From CADEEX01 sp964577955 (lineage in GTDB: Bacteria > Acidobacteriota > Vicinamibacteria > Vicinamibacterales > CAVVIG01): a stretch of 64,000 nucleotides of DNA. Each line of letters begins with the position of its first letter. Within the stretch, counting starts at the first letter, position 1. The notes below the pieces were generated by a model. The model saw nothing but the letters and a program-made list of their open reading frames with translations. It did not search any database and was not told the origin of the DNA. The translations under genes and the position numbers were made by a program. The stretch is taken from the NCBI GenBank assembly GCA_964577955.1, contig CAZOAZ010000007.1, positions 89,247-153,246 of the forward strand, given 5' to 3'. Below, piece by piece: positions 29,765 through 39,962 of this stretch.

Positions 29765-32700
29765 CTAGAAGCGGACGCCGAACGAGAGTCGAATCGTCCG
29801 CGGCGTCGTGAACGCCTGGCGGCTCGTGCCCGTGCCGAAGTTGACCCCGCGATCCCAGTTCACGAACTGCTGCGGCGTCGCGGTGAACGGATTGAACGAC
29901 GCATAGGTACCGCCGACCGGATTCGCCGCCGTGCGCACCGTCTGATCGATGCGCCCGAGAATGACCGAGCCGCCGTTCTGGAAGACCGTCGAGGCGCCGC
30001 ATGCGCACAGCTGATAGTGGTTGAAGAGATTGACGATCTGCAGCTGCGCGAACCCTTCGAGGCGCGACCGTCCGGGCAGACGATGCGCGAAGTTCACCGC
30101 CAGGTCGGTGCGTTCCTGGCCTTCGGTTCGGAAAGCGTCGCGGTCCGTATAGTAGTACGCGATGGCGCTGGTCGTCGGCGGCGTCACGTAGCCGGGATTG
30201 GCAACCGCGGCGGCGGCGTTCACGGTGCCCACGGCGCCGTACGGCACGCCGGTTTCGAGAATCTGGACGATGCCGATCGACAGCCCCTGCGCCTTGGGGA
30301 CGAGATACGTGCCGAAGATGCGGGCGCGGTGCCGCTGATCGGCGGCAAGGTCGCCGGTCGGGTAGTTCCACGCCGCCTGCCGGTACTCGGGAAACTGCAG
30401 AACATCGGTCGGCGTGGGCCCCGCGTTGAGCGTCTCGCCGTCGATGTTGCCCCACAGCCGCGAGAGCGTGTAGTTCCCGCCTGCGGTCAACGCCGTACCG
30501 ATGCGGTACTGCCCTTCGATCGCCAGCCCGGCGTAGGTGCGCTCGAGCGCGTCCGTGTTGTCGAGGAGCGTGAGATCGTAGGTACGGCCGAGCACCGAGG
30601 CCGGAATGTTGCCGCTCCGTGCGTCCGTCACCCGTCCCGTGGTCAGGTCGGTGCGGTAGGCGTAGAAGTTGTGGAACTTTCGAAACGTGAAGTCGGCGCG
30701 CACGCTGCCGCGGTTGCCGATCTGGCGGCTGATACCTGCTGAATAGTCGATGGCGTAGGGCGACTCCAGCGAGTCCGCCATCTGCGGCGTGACGCCGCGC
30801 ACCGTCGGTGTCTGCGCCAGCGGCAGGGCCGCGGCGCCGTTGCCGTCGAACCACGCGAAGAGCTGCGCCAGCGCGTCGGGCGTGCTGAGCAGCGCGCCGT
30901 TGACATCCGGATTGATCGCCGGCCCGCGATACGCGAATGCGTACGTGTCGGCGTTGCCGCCCGGCGAGGTCGCGTCGGCAATCGTGTTCGCGAGACCGGC
31001 CACGTACTTGGCGACGCTCGCGGTCACGGTCCACTGCTGCGTGCCGGTCGGATCGAACGTGACGGCCAGCCGCGGGCTCCAGCTACTCTCTTCGGCGACC
31101 AGGGTCGCGACGCTGTTGCTGCCGTGGTTGCGGTCGTAGCGCAGCCCCAGGCTCGCTGTCACCCGGCTCGAGATCCGCCAGATGTCGTTGTAGAAGAACG
31201 AGTGGGTGCGGAAGTTCGATCCTTCAGTGCCGGCCTGGATCGGCTGCCACTGAATCAGCGTGTTGCCGTCGGGCAGGAACTGCGGATAAATCACCGGCCC
31301 GCTCGTGGTGTTCACGATCAGGGCGTTCACGCCGCTGACGCGGTAGTCGCTGCCTTCCTGGTGGTTGTTGGCGAAGCGCGCGTCGTTGTAGCCGTCGTAG
31401 CCGAACGCGATGTCGTGCGAGCCAAGGCGCCGCGTCGACAGGAAGTACGAGCCCTTGAGGAACACATCCGCGCCGTCGCGCTGCTCCGGATCGCAGACCC
31501 CGCAGAAGGTCGGCGCCCAGAAGCGCCCGGTCGAGGGCGACCGCGCCAGCAGCAGGGTGCCGTGGATCCGATCGGTGTTGCCGCCGCCGACGTGCTCGAG
31601 CGTCTCGTTGCGCACCGCGGCCCGCGCTTCGACGAAGAACCGCGGCGTCACCGCCCCGGCGTAGCTCAACGTGAAGAGATTCATCAGCCGGCTGGCGTCG
31701 TACAGACTGTTGAGATCCATGGAGGTCGTGGCGCTCTGGCTCGCGTTGGTCGTGTCGGTGTTGTTCGTGATCAACACGCCCTGGACGCGATGCCCGGCCG
31801 CCGGCGAGTAGGTCGCGTTGGCTTCGTAGCGGTACGCGTTGTCGGTCACGACGTAGGGAATGACCGTCGAGACCGTGGTCCGCGCGGTCTCGAGCGTCTG
31901 CTTCCGGCCAGAGGCGAAGAACCAGAGCCGATCCCGCACCGCCGGACCGCCGAACGTGAACTCATAGGTCGGCACCAGGCGATCGACGCGCGTATCCAGG
32001 TGATTCGGATCGTTGGCAATCGAACGCTGTTCGAACGGGGAATAGGCGCGCCACTTGTCGTTCTGCAAGGTGTCGCGGACCGAGCCCGCGAACCGGTTGC
32101 TGCCCGACTTGGTGATCACGTTGACCACGCCGCCGGTGAACCGTCCGAACTCGGCCGAAATCCCGTTGGACGCGACCGCGGTCTCCTGAATCGCGTCTTC
32201 GACGTAGAGATCGTACGGCTGGCCGCGGAGGTTCTCGCTGACCGAGACGCCGTTCACCATGAACAGGCTCTCGAACGACATCGATCCGTTGATGGAATAG
32301 GCGCCGTTCGGACCGGTCGGATGCACGGCCGGCGCCATCAGGACCGAGGCGTTGATGTCGCGATTGGTCGGCAGGTCGGCGATGAGCGGCTGCGGAAAGC
32401 TGGTCGCCTTCTGGGCGCTCCGCGTCACCACGTTTACCGCGCTGCCGACCACGACGAGGTTTTCCTCGAGTGCGGTGGACGAGAAAGCGACGTCGAGCGG
32501 AAGGACCTGCGTCGGCGCGAGCGTGACTTCGCGGCGGAATGTCTGAAAGCCGCTCAACTCGAACGTCGCGAGGTAACGGCCCGGTGGCAGCTGAGCCAAA
32601 AGGTAGTCGCCGTATTCGGAAGTGGCGGTTGCCCGCGGCCCCTGGAGGTGGTCCGAGGTCAGCGTGACCGCTGCGCCTTGCAGCGCCACGCCCTGCGGAT

Positions 32701-32806
32701 CGACCACCCGGCCCCGAATGGTGCCGGTGGTGCTCTGGCCCCTGGCCGCGTCAATCATCGCGAGGAGCGCCAACAGCATGGGCAGTCCGATTCGTGTGAG
32801 TCGCAT
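29765..32806 (-). CDS. TonB-dependent receptor, Oar-like, with carboxypeptidase regulatory domain
   Basis: Outer-membrane active transporter of 1013 residues. The ATG at 32806 has a strong GGAGG site upstream and begins a signal peptide (MRLTRIGLPMLLALLAMIDAARGQ). Residues about 26-105 are a CarboxypepD-regulatory-like domain (TGTIRGRVVDPQGVALQGAAV). A plug follows (IADLPTNRDINASVLMAPAV, TGGVVNVITKSGSNRFAGSV), then a large beta-barrel ending RTIRLSFGVRF, with the C-terminal Phe expected for outer-membrane insertion. The barrel contains two local cysteine pairs, FCGVCDP and LCACGAS. This architecture is highly expanded in Acidobacteriota and Myxococcota and is often linked to oligosaccharide or peptide uptake. 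No SusD-like partner or TonB is nearby, so substrate is unknown. Confidence 0.93.
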   Translation of the reverse strand: MRLTRIGLPMLLALLAMIDAARGQSTTGTIRGRVVDPQGVALQGAAVTLTSDHLQGPRATATSEYGDYLLAQLPPGRYLATFELSGFQTFRREVTLAPTQVLPLDVAFSSTALEENLVVVGSAVNVVTRSAQKATSFPQPLIADLPTNRDINASVLMAPAVHPTGPNGAYSINGSMSFESLFMVNGVSVSENLRGQPYDLYVEDAIQETAVASNGISAEFGRFTGGVVNVITKSGSNRFAGSVRDTLQNDKWRAYSPFEQRSIANDPNHLDTRVDRLVPTYEFTFGGPAVRDRLWFFASGRKQTLETARTTVSTVIPYVVTDNAYRYEANATYSPAAGHRVQGVLITNNTDTTNASQSATTSMDLNSLYDASRLMNLFTLSYAGAVTPRFFVEARAAVRNETLEHVGGGNTDRIHGTLLLARSPSTGRFWAPTFCGVCDPEQRDGADVFLKGSYFLSTRRLGSHDIAFGYDGYNDARFANNHQEGSDYRVSGVNALIVNTTSGPVIYPQFLPDGNTLIQWQPIQAGTEGSNFRTHSFFYNDIWRISSRVTASLGLRYDRNHGSNSVATLVAEESSWSPRLAVTFDPTGTQQWTVTASVAKYVAGLANTIADATSPGGNADTYAFAYRGPAINPDVNGALLSTPDALAQLFAWFDGNGAAALPLAQTPTVRGVTPQMADSLESPYAIDYSAGISRQIGNRGSVRADFTFRKFHNFYAYRTDLTTGRVTDARSGNIPASVLGRTYDLTLLDNTDALERTYAGLAIEGQYRIGTALTAGGNYTLSRLWGNIDGETLNAGPTPTDVLQFPEYRQAAWNYPTGDLAADQRHRARIFGTYLVPKAQGLSIGIVQILETGVPYGAVGTVNAAAAVANPGYVTPPTTSAIAYYYTDRDAFRTEGQERTDLAVNFAHRLPGRSRLEGFAQLQIVNLFNHYQLCACGASTVFQNGGSVILGRIDQTVRTAANPVGGTYASFNPFTATPQQFVNWDRGVNFGTGTSRQAFTTPRTIRLSFGVRF

Positions 32807-32948
32807 CCGTCTTACCTCCGAAGTGACAAAGATGCCTGCGAAGTCGCGGAATGGCACACCAGGTGGTGAGATCGCTGGCCGTCCACACCTACTTGTCGGC
32901 CAATTCACATTCCTGTGCAGGCCTGGCGGGCTGGTGTCGGGGAATGGA

Positions 32949-33623
32949 CTACGCGAGGCGGCGGAGGAAGTCGGGGGTCAGTTCGTCGAGGTGCTCGATG
33001 AGAGCGTCGGCTTCCGTCAGTTCCGCGGCGCCGTAGCTTTGCGTGATGGCGATGGTGCGTAGTCCGGCCGCGGCGGCGGACTGCAGGCCCCAGCGCGAGT
33101 CTTCCACGGCGACACACTGTGCCGGCGTCAACGGCGGGGATGTCCGGCCGGACAGGTGAGTGACGGCCAGGGCATAGGGCGCAGGATCGGGTTTGCTGGC
33201 CGGCGTGTCCTCGGCCGAGACGAGTACGGGGAAGTAGCCGTCGAGCCGTTCCTTCACGAGTACGCGTCGGATTTCCTCCCGGAGCGCGCCCGACGCAATG
33301 GCGATTGGTCCGTGTGCGGCCATCCGGACGATCGCCTCGCGCGCGCCAGGGAAGAGCACGGAAGCGTGCCGTTCCAGCTCCTCCATCAGGTGGGCCTTGC
33401 GTGCGATCAACCCGGCGATCTCGTCGGCATGCCAGTGCCGCCCATGTTCCTTCGCGATCTCCCGAAACGCGCCGGCATCGTCGAAACCGAGGTAGCGGGC
33501 GTAGTATGCCGCCTCGGTCAGCGCGACCGACTGCTCGGCCAGGACATCGCGGAAGGCGCGGAAATGCAGCGGCTCGCTGTTGGCCAGCACGCCGTCGAAG
33601 TCGAACACGACGGCGCGGATCAT
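32949..33623 (-). CDS. HAD-superfamily phosphatase (beta-phosphoglucomutase-like)
   Basis: A 224-residue HAD subfamily IA hydrolase. Motif I is VVFDFDGVLANSEPLH with nucleophile Asp8 and acid/base Asp10; motif II is the Ser/Thr region IAIASGA; motif III Lys is in ASKPDPAPY; motif IV is VAVEDSRWGLQSAAAAG. A helical cap lies between motifs I and II, as in beta-phosphoglucomutase, phosphoglycolate and sugar-phosphate phosphatases. Substrate is not predictable. Its ATG overlaps the stop of the DUF1684 gene by four bases, so the two are coupled. Confidence 0.9.
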   Translation of the reverse strand: MIRAVVFDFDGVLANSEPLHFRAFRDVLAEQSVALTEAAYYARYLGFDDAGAFREIAKEHGRHWHADEIAGLIARKAHLMEELERHASVLFPGAREAIVRMAAHGPIAIASGALREEIRRVLVKERLDGYFPVLVSAEDTPASKPDPAPYALAVTHLSGRTSPPLTPAQCVAVEDSRWGLQSAAAAGLRTIAITQSYGAAELTEADALIEHLDELTPDFLRRLA

Positions 33624-34234
33624 TCGGTCTTTTTCATCTTTTCGCCGGCGTGGATCGGAATCGGCAGGCGGTTTTCAGGCGGTGCGATCGGGCATTCGTA
33701 GGTGATGTTGTAGTAGCAGTACGGCGAGTAGGCGAGGTTGAAGTCGAGCTCGTACAAGCCGGTGCCGGTTCGCGCGAGATCGATGTAGCGCCCCGCCGGA
33801 TAGCTTTCCGTCCCGGTCGTCTTGTCGGTGAACATCACCGTCAGGTGATTCAGATCGGTTTCGGTGAAGGCGACGAGCGACAGCTGCTGTCCCTTGAGCG
33901 AGAACTCGAGCGTTCCGACTTTGAGCATCTGACGCTGCTGGCCGGTTGAGGTCGGCATCAGCTGGCGCGACGGCGTGGCCTCGGCGCGGAGCGCCGCGGC
34001 GACGTGGTACTCGGGATCGACGGGAAAGTAGGCGAGGGGAAGAAGTTCGGCCTTGCGGCTGGCCGGAATCGGCTCCGGCGAGCGTTGAAAGTCCTCGTCT
34101 TTGGCCGCCCGCCCGGCGGTGACCTTGGCCACGTAGTCCTTCGGGTCGTCATTCGGCTTGTTGCTGCACGCCGCCGTCAACCCGAGCCCAACGACCAGCG
34201 CGATCCCGCCGCCCCGTCGAATCCATCCGTTCAC
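33620..34234 (-). CDS. DUF1684 lipoprotein
   Basis: A 204-residue putative lipoprotein: signal sequence IALVVGLGLTAAC with lipobox Cys23, then the DUF1684 family body. Recognisable family blocks are the final ELDFNLAYSPYCYYNITYECPIAPPENRLPIPIHAGEK, containing two conserved Cys and the PxENxLP core, and RYIDLARTGTG before it. The C-terminus is basic (KMKKTE). The function of the family is unknown. It is translationally coupled (ATGA) to the HAD phosphatase gene downstream, which might suggest a link to a phosphorylated metabolite, but this is weak inference. Confidence 0.85.
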   Translation of the reverse strand: MNGWIRRGGGIALVVGLGLTAACSNKPNDDPKDYVAKVTAGRAAKDEDFQRSPEPIPASRKAELLPLAYFPVDPEYHVAAALRAEATPSRQLMPTSTGQQRQMLKVGTLEFSLKGQQLSLVAFTETDLNHLTVMFTDKTTGTESYPAGRYIDLARTGTGLYELDFNLAYSPYCYYNITYECPIAPPENRLPIPIHAGEKMKKTE

Positions 34235-34351
34235 ATCCGCATTTTACTGAACCAGTTCGTTCTTTTGCCGATGACCCCCCTGGCGCCGGGCGGAGGTGTG
34301 CGCGCCGGGATGTGCACACCCTGTCACGGCTTCGCGACGGATGGAGCGCGC

Positions 34352-35392
34352 ATGATTTCGATCAAGAAGTACTGGGACAGGAACTCTCCGGAGCCCGCGC
34401 CGTCTGCGGGCAACCTGCTGCCGGCGACGCTCGACGCCTACCGTTCGACGTTGACCGCCGTGGGGGTCTCGGCCGCCCAGGCCTGTCCGTCCGTCAGTCA
34501 AGGGCTCCAGCGGTCGCTGACCGCCCTCAGCCAGGAGATCGCGGACACCGCCACTCCGGAGACGATGGCCAGCATCGACGCGCGCGTTGCCGGCGAGCTC
34601 CAGCAGTGGAGCGATCGCGCCAGCGCCGACGGCCAGCAGAAGGCGAAGGACGTCAAGGAACTCCTCGTGGTCCTCACGCGGACGGCGGCAACGATTGCGG
34701 CGAGCGACCAGCGCCACGCCAAGCAGTTCGAAGAGTTCACCGGGCGTCTGGAGCGCATGGCGAACCTCGAAGATCTCACCCAGATGCGTCAGTCGCTCGT
34801 GAAGAGCGCGGTCGAACTCAAGACGCGCGTCGAACAGATGTCGCGCTCGACCAGCGACACCGTCGCGCTGCTCCAGGCCGAAGTCCAGACGTATCAGGCG
34901 CGCCTCGAGGAGGCCGAGCAGATGGCGGCGCGCGACGCCCTCACCGGTCTCTGCACCCGCGGCAAGGCTGAAGCGGCGATCGCGGCGCGGGTCGCGACCC
35001 GCAGCCTCTTCTGCGTCGCCATGATCGACCTCAATGGGTTCAAGCAGATCAACGATCAGCTCGGACATGCGGCGGGCGACGATCTCCTGAAGCAGTTTGC
35101 CGGCGAGCTGCGCGCCAACGCCCGGCCCTCGGATCTGGCGGCCCGCTGGGGCGGCGACGAGTTCGTGGTCGTGCTCGACGGTCCGCGCGCAGCGGCGCAG
35201 ATGCACGTCGAACGCATCCAGAAGTGGGTGCTCGGCGACTACAGCGTGAACGGTCCGAACGGACCGCAGAAGGTCCACATCGATGCGGCGGTCGGTCTCG
35301 CCGAGTGGACCTCCGGGCGCACGGCCAGGGAAATGGTGGCCGAGGCCGACGCGGCGATGTACCAGCACAAGGCGACGCTCAAGGGCCGCTGA
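34352..35392 (+). CDS. Diguanylate cyclase (GGDEF domain)
   Basis: Makes cyclic-di-GMP. The 346-residue protein (ATG at 34352 with GGAG five bases upstream) has a helical N-terminal half (about 1-185) rich in coiled-coil heptads (LEDLTQMRQSLVKSAVELKTRVEQMS...LLQAEVQTYQARLEEAEQMAARD) and a GGDEF domain from about 188. The active site is GGDEF at 267-271, and the inhibitory I-site RPSD at 258-261 is intact and correctly spaced five residues ahead, so product feedback is expected. MIDLNGFKQINDQLGH is the usual Mg/GTP strand. The N-terminal helical region is the likely signal input or dimerisation part; no known sensor domain is seen. Confidence 0.92.
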   Translation: MISIKKYWDRNSPEPAPSAGNLLPATLDAYRSTLTAVGVSAAQACPSVSQGLQRSLTALSQEIADTATPETMASIDARVAGELQQWSDRASADGQQKAKDVKELLVVLTRTAATIAASDQRHAKQFEEFTGRLERMANLEDLTQMRQSLVKSAVELKTRVEQMSRSTSDTVALLQAEVQTYQARLEEAEQMAARDALTGLCTRGKAEAAIAARVATRSLFCVAMIDLNGFKQINDQLGHAAGDDLLKQFAGELRANARPSDLAARWGGDEFVVVLDGPRAAAQMHVERIQKWVLGDYSVNGPNGPQKVHIDAAVGLAEWTSGRTAREMVAEADAAMYQHKATLKGR

Positions 35393-35443
35393 ACCCAGGA
35401 CGAAGTCAGCACACAAGAACTCTCACAACGAGACCGCCGAACG

Positions 35444-35482
35444 CGCAGAGTCTTCTTCCAAAGAAACTCCGCGGACTCTGCG
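35444..35482. repeat. Inverted repeat between convergent genes (possible terminator)
   Basis: CGCAGAGTC (35444-35452) pairs perfectly with GACTCTGCG (35474-35482) around a 21-base loop. It lies in the 110-base gap between the convergent diguanylate cyclase and vapC genes and could end transcription in both directions, although no U-run follows. Confidence 0.5.
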
Positions 35483-35502
35483 GCTGCGTTGTAAAGCTTT
35501 GT

Positions 35503-35907
35503 TCATGGCGCGATCAGGCGGACCGTTGGAAAGTACGCGCGATAGCGCGTCGCGTCTCGCGTGAGCAGCGTCAGTCCGGCGACGGCGGCGTGCGCGCCGA
35601 TGTAGAAATCCGGCAGCGGCGATCGGCGGGCGCCGCCGCGCCGCCGGTATTTGACGAAACACTGACCGGCCAGAAACGCGCTTTCCCAGGGCAGCGGCAC
35701 GCGCCGGTAGTACGCGGCGGGCAGTGCCTCGTCGACGTCCTCGATCCGCTCGAATCCCGCCGCCACTTCCGCGTAGATGATCGGGTTGAGAAAGAGCGGC
35801 CCTTCGTCGGCAGCCGCTTCGAGCCGGCCGGCCGACCATTCGAACCATTCGGCGTCTTCAGTCACGATGTCGAGGAGGACGTTGCTGTCGACGAGCGTAC
35901 CGGGCAT
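35503..35907 (-). CDS. vapC: VapC-type toxin (PIN-domain ribonuclease)
   Basis: A 134-residue PIN-domain protein with the acidic active site Asp7 (LVDSNVLLD), Glu47 (IIYAEVAAGFE), Asp100 (LPDFYIGAHA) and Asp118 (LTRDATRY). Family knowledge: Mg-dependent cleavage of tRNA or rRNA, blocked by the cognate antitoxin. It follows the AbrB-type antitoxin gene by three bases on the same strand, the standard antitoxin-then-toxin order. All four acidic residues are present, so it should be active. Confidence 0.92.
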   Translation of the reverse strand: MPGTLVDSNVLLDIVTEDAEWFEWSAGRLEAAADEGPLFLNPIIYAEVAAGFERIEDVDEALPAAYYRRVPLPWESAFLAGQCFVKYRRRGGARRSPLPDFYIGAHAAVAGLTLLTRDATRYRAYFPTVRLIAP

Positions 35908-35910
35908 CGC

Positions 35911-36141
35911 TCAGCCGCGCGTGAGGCGCATGATCTCGTCGGTGGTGATCCGCCGTGTGCCGCGGCCGCGCATGTGGTCGACGAGGGTGCGGCCGCGGGT
36001 GACGCGCGCCGGCGTCTTGGCCTTGCGGATGCGCACCGAATCGCGGTCGAGCTCGAACTCGACCTCGGTATTCGGGAGCAAACCGAGCCGCTCGCGCATC
36101 TCCATCGGAATGGTGACCTGGCCCTTGCTCGTCATGCGCAT
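35911..36141 (-). CDS. vapB: AbrB/SpoVT-type antitoxin (VapB-like)
   Basis: A 76-residue antitoxin starting MRMTSKGQVTIPMEMRERLG, the classic swapped-hairpin AbrB DNA-binding fold (residues 1-45), with a C-terminal toxin-binding tail (GTRRITTDEIMRLTRG). An upstream in-frame ATG at 36189 would extend translation through the operator palindrome; the ATG at 36141 has GGAG seven bases before it and gives a normal N-terminus. It should repress its own operon by binding the inverted repeat at 36140-36173. Confidence 0.92.
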   Translation of the reverse strand: MRMTSKGQVTIPMEMRERLGLLPNTEVEFELDRDSVRIRKAKTPARVTRGRTLVDHMRGRGTRRITTDEIMRLTRG

Positions 36142-36173
36142 GGTAATACTCCTACTTGTAAGAGTATTACCAT
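36140..36173 (-). promoter_or_regulatory. Operator palindrome of the vapBC module
   Basis: A perfect 12-base inverted repeat, ATGGTAATACTC (36140-36151) and GAGTATTACCAT (36162-36173), separated by 10 bases. It contains the vapB Shine-Dalgarno (GGAG) and touches the vapB start codon. One arm also supplies TAATAC-like -10 sequence on the minus strand. Position and symmetry are what is expected for AbrB-type autorepression with conditional cooperativity. Confidence 0.8.
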
Positions 36174-36210
36174 GCCCGGCCGCCGTCAAGCCGGCGGCGC
36201 CGGCCCCCGG

Positions 36211-37989
36211 CTAGAGCGGATAGCCGCCGCGGGCGACCGCCTCGTCGGCGAGTTCGCGGCGCAGCGCGGCCGTGTTGATCGGCGTCTGCTTGAACAGGCG
36301 CTTGAGCGCGGCCAGCGTCACGCGCAGCGTGTCGCCGTCGGAGAGGATGGCGAGCGCCTGGCGCGCCGAAGCCTCGACGCGCATCGCCCCGTCGTTGACG
36401 AGCACGCGGGCCGCCGCCAGGTGCAGGTGGGCGCGCGGCACGCCGCGCGTCTGCATCTGCATGGCGCGCAGCACCGCGCTGTCCGCGGTGTAGGTCTCGA
36501 TCAGCATGTCGGCGGTGTGCATCAGCACTTCCTGCTGATCCGCGAGTTTGTCGCGGTAGGTCTGCATCGCCAGGCCGAGCACCATCAACGCGGCTTTCTT
36601 CATCGATTCGACGACCCGTTGCTCGTCGCCGAGCGGTCCCTTGCTCTCCGCCGGCAGCGCCGGCGGCGCCATCAGTTCGTCCTGCAGCGCCTTGGCCGCC
36701 TTGATGACGGCGATGTCGCCCTTGGCCGCGCGGCGCGCGATCATCCCGGGAATCAGCAGCCGGTTGATTTCGTTGGTGCCCTCGAAGATGCGGTTGACGC
36801 GCGAGTCGCGATAGTGGCGCTCGGCTGGATAGTCGCGGACGAAGCCGTTGCCGCCGTGAATCTGGATGTTCTCGTCGAGCACGTAGTCGAGCACTTCGCT
36901 GCCCGAAACCTTGGCGATCGACGCCTCGATGGCGTACTCCTCGAGCGTGGCCAGCGCCACCGACTGATCGCTGGCGTCGTGCGGCGTCGCTTCGATGCGC
37001 GACTCAATCATTCCCGCGGTGCGGTAGACCAGGCTCTCGGCCCCGTAGGTTCGGGCGGTCATCTCGCCGAGCTTGTGCTTGATGGCGCCGAAGGACGCGA
37101 TCGGCTGGCCGAACTGCTTGCGCTGCCCGGCGTACTTCGCCGCTTCGGCGATCGCCCCGCGCGACCCGCCGACGCACATCGCCCCCAGCTTGAAGCGCGC
37201 GAAGTTGAGGACGTTGAATGCGATCTTGTGCCCCTTGCCGACTTCGCCGAGCAGGTTCGCGGCCGGGACGTGCACGTCCTGCAGCAGGACCGGCGTCGTC
37301 GACGACCCGTGGAGACCGAGCTTGTGCTCCTCCTTGCCGCTCGTGACGCCCTTGAAGGCGCGCTCGACGATGAAGGCGCTGAAGTGCTCGCCGTCGACCT
37401 TGGCGAAGATGATGTAGACGTCGGCGAAGCCGCCGTTCGTGATCCACATCTTCTCGCCGTTCAGAATGAAGCTGCCGTCGGCCTGCTTCACCGCGCGCGT
37501 TTTCGCACCGAGCGCGTCCGACCCCGAGCCCGGTTCGCTGAGGCAGTAGGCGCCGACGATCTCGCCCGACAGGAGCCGCGGCAGGTACTTCTGTTTCTGG
37601 GCGTCGCTGCCGAAAAGGACGAGCGGCAGGATCATCAGGTTGGCCTGTGCGCCGAACGCGGCGCCGAACGACGCCGATCGCGACATCCGTTCGCTGACGA
37701 TCATCGAGGTGACCTTGTCGAGCTGAACCCCGCCGTAGGCTTCAGGCACGTCGACGCCGAGGAACCCCAGCTCGCCGCACCGCTGCAGCAGCCGCCGCGC
37801 CAGCGCCCAGTCCTTCGTCTCGAGCTGGTCGAGCACCGGCAGCACTTCGTTGTCGACGAAGTCGGTCACCGTCTGCGCAATCAAGCGGTGTTCATCGGTG
37901 ACCCCTTCCGGACTCAGAATGCCCGCGGGATCGGACCCGTGCAGCAGCCACTCAGCTCCACGCAGTCCCGTCGCAACAGAAGTCGTCAT
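36211..37989 (-). CDS. fadE: Acyl-CoA dehydrogenase (FadE/VLCAD-like)
   Basis: FAD enzyme for the first step of beta-oxidation. The 592-residue protein has an N-terminal helical domain, the flavin/substrate motif YCLSEPGSGSDALGAKTRA followed by GEKMWITNGGFAD, and RKQFGQPIASFGAIKHKLGEM. The catalytic base Glu is in the C-terminal motif RIFEGTNEINR. A C-terminal helical extension of about 160 residues makes it longer than short/medium-chain enzymes (about 380 aa) and like VLCAD or Bacillus FadE (YusJ). It is 45 bases downstream of the thiolase gene on the same strand and close to the FadN-type gene, the same trio as in Bacillus fadNAE. Confidence 0.93.
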   Translation of the reverse strand: MTTSVATGLRGAEWLLHGSDPAGILSPEGVTDEHRLIAQTVTDFVDNEVLPVLDQLETKDWALARRLLQRCGELGFLGVDVPEAYGGVQLDKVTSMIVSERMSRSASFGAAFGAQANLMILPLVLFGSDAQKQKYLPRLLSGEIVGAYCLSEPGSGSDALGAKTRAVKQADGSFILNGEKMWITNGGFADVYIIFAKVDGEHFSAFIVERAFKGVTSGKEEHKLGLHGSSTTPVLLQDVHVPAANLLGEVGKGHKIAFNVLNFARFKLGAMCVGGSRGAIAEAAKYAGQRKQFGQPIASFGAIKHKLGEMTARTYGAESLVYRTAGMIESRIEATPHDASDQSVALATLEEYAIEASIAKVSGSEVLDYVLDENIQIHGGNGFVRDYPAERHYRDSRVNRIFEGTNEINRLLIPGMIARRAAKGDIAVIKAAKALQDELMAPPALPAESKGPLGDEQRVVESMKKAALMVLGLAMQTYRDKLADQQEVLMHTADMLIETYTADSAVLRAMQMQTRGVPRAHLHLAAARVLVNDGAMRVEASARQALAILSDGDTLRVTLAALKRLFKQTPINTAALRRELADEAVARGGYPL

Positions 37990-38034
37990 ACGCGCTCCTC
38001 AGCCCAATCCTAAGTTCCTAAGTTCCTGAAATCC

Positions 38035-39219
<1,185 letters not shown>

Positions 39220-39256
39220 GGTCTTCCTCGCGCCTTCCTCACCAATCGACTCGCAA

Positions 39257-39280
39257 GGTCCGGCTGAAGCCGGACCCCAC
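39257..39280. repeat. REP-like palindrome between thiolase and hydrolase genes
   Basis: GGTCCGGCTgaAGCCGGACC followed by CCAC, identical in core to the copy at 15759-15783. It lies within a run of minus-strand genes and may separate transcription of fadA from the upstream genes. Confidence 0.85.
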
Positions 39281-39287
39281 GAAATGT

Positions 39288-39962
39288 TTACGTCGTCCAA
39301 TCGCCGAGCAAGTCTTCGACCGCGTCCGCGACATCGCTCACCTTGCCGTCGAACAGGTGATCCGCGGTGTCGATGACGGCGAGGTCCTTCGGTTCTTCAC
39401 AGCGCGCGTAGAACTCGCGGATCTCGCGGACCGAACAGATCTCGTCGCGTTCGCCGTGAATGAAGAACTTCGGCTTCGGGCTGGTCGCGACGGCGCTGAA
39501 ATCGTACTTGGAGATGGGCATCGCGACCCCGAGGAGCAGCGACACGCGCGGATCGGCGGCGCCCACCGTCAATCCGACCCATGATCCAAACGACATTCCC
39601 GCGGCCCAGAGCGGCGCTCCGGGATACCGCTCCTGCATGACGGTGAGGGCCGCGCGAAAATCCTCCTGCTCGCCAATCCCTTCATCGTAGCTGCCGGCGC
39701 TCTTGCCGGCGCCCCGAAAGTTGAAGCGCAGGACGACGCAGCCGATGCGGGCCAGCGCCTTGGCGGCCTGATAGACGCACTTGGTGTGCATCGTGCCGCC
39801 GTACTGCGGATGTGGATGGCCGAACACCACGGCGGCGCGAAGCCCGTTCGCGGCGCCGTGGTGCACGAGGCCTTCTGCGGTGACGCCGCGGTGTGGGGGC
39901 GGTTCGTCGAGCAGGGCCTCGAGTCGGCCGGCCGGACCGGCAATTTCACGCAGCGCTGTCAT
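39288..39962 (-). CDS. Alpha/beta hydrolase (KANL3/Tex30-like)
   Basis: A 224-residue alpha/beta hydrolase. GHPHPQYGGTMHTKCVYQAAKAL and VVLRFNFRGAGKSAG are the oxyanion-side blocks of the KANL3/Tex30 or dienelactone-hydrolase-like bacterial family; the nucleophile is Ser124 in AAGMSFGSW, the acid is likely the Asp in HGERDEICS, and the base is His in DTADHLFDG. All three are present. Substrate is unknown. Its start overlaps the stop of the preceding hydrolase gene by 17 bases, so it belongs to the fadN-hydrolase-hydrolase operon. Confidence 0.88.
   Translation of the reverse strand: MTALREIAGPAGRLEALLDEPPPHRGVTAEGLVHHGAANGLRAAVVFGHPHPQYGGTMHTKCVYQAAKALARIGCVVLRFNFRGAGKSAGSYDEGIGEQEDFRAALTVMQERYPGAPLWAAGMSFGSWVGLTVGAADPRVSLLLGVAMPISKYDFSAVATSPKPKFFIHGERDEICSVREIREFYARCEEPKDLAVIDTADHLFDGKVSDVADAVEDLLGDWTT

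Noticed and set aside
34271..34351. In-frame extension of the diguanylate cyclase containing a haem-like CxxCH (CTPCH).
   Set aside because: The ATG at 34352 has a well-placed GGAG and the extension has no signal peptide, which a c-type haem protein would need. The motif is most likely chance.
35224..38013. A 929-residue plus-strand open frame across vapBC and the acyl-CoA dehydrogenase gene.
   Set aside because: It lies opposite three well-supported genes and has shadow-frame composition. No domain is recognisable.
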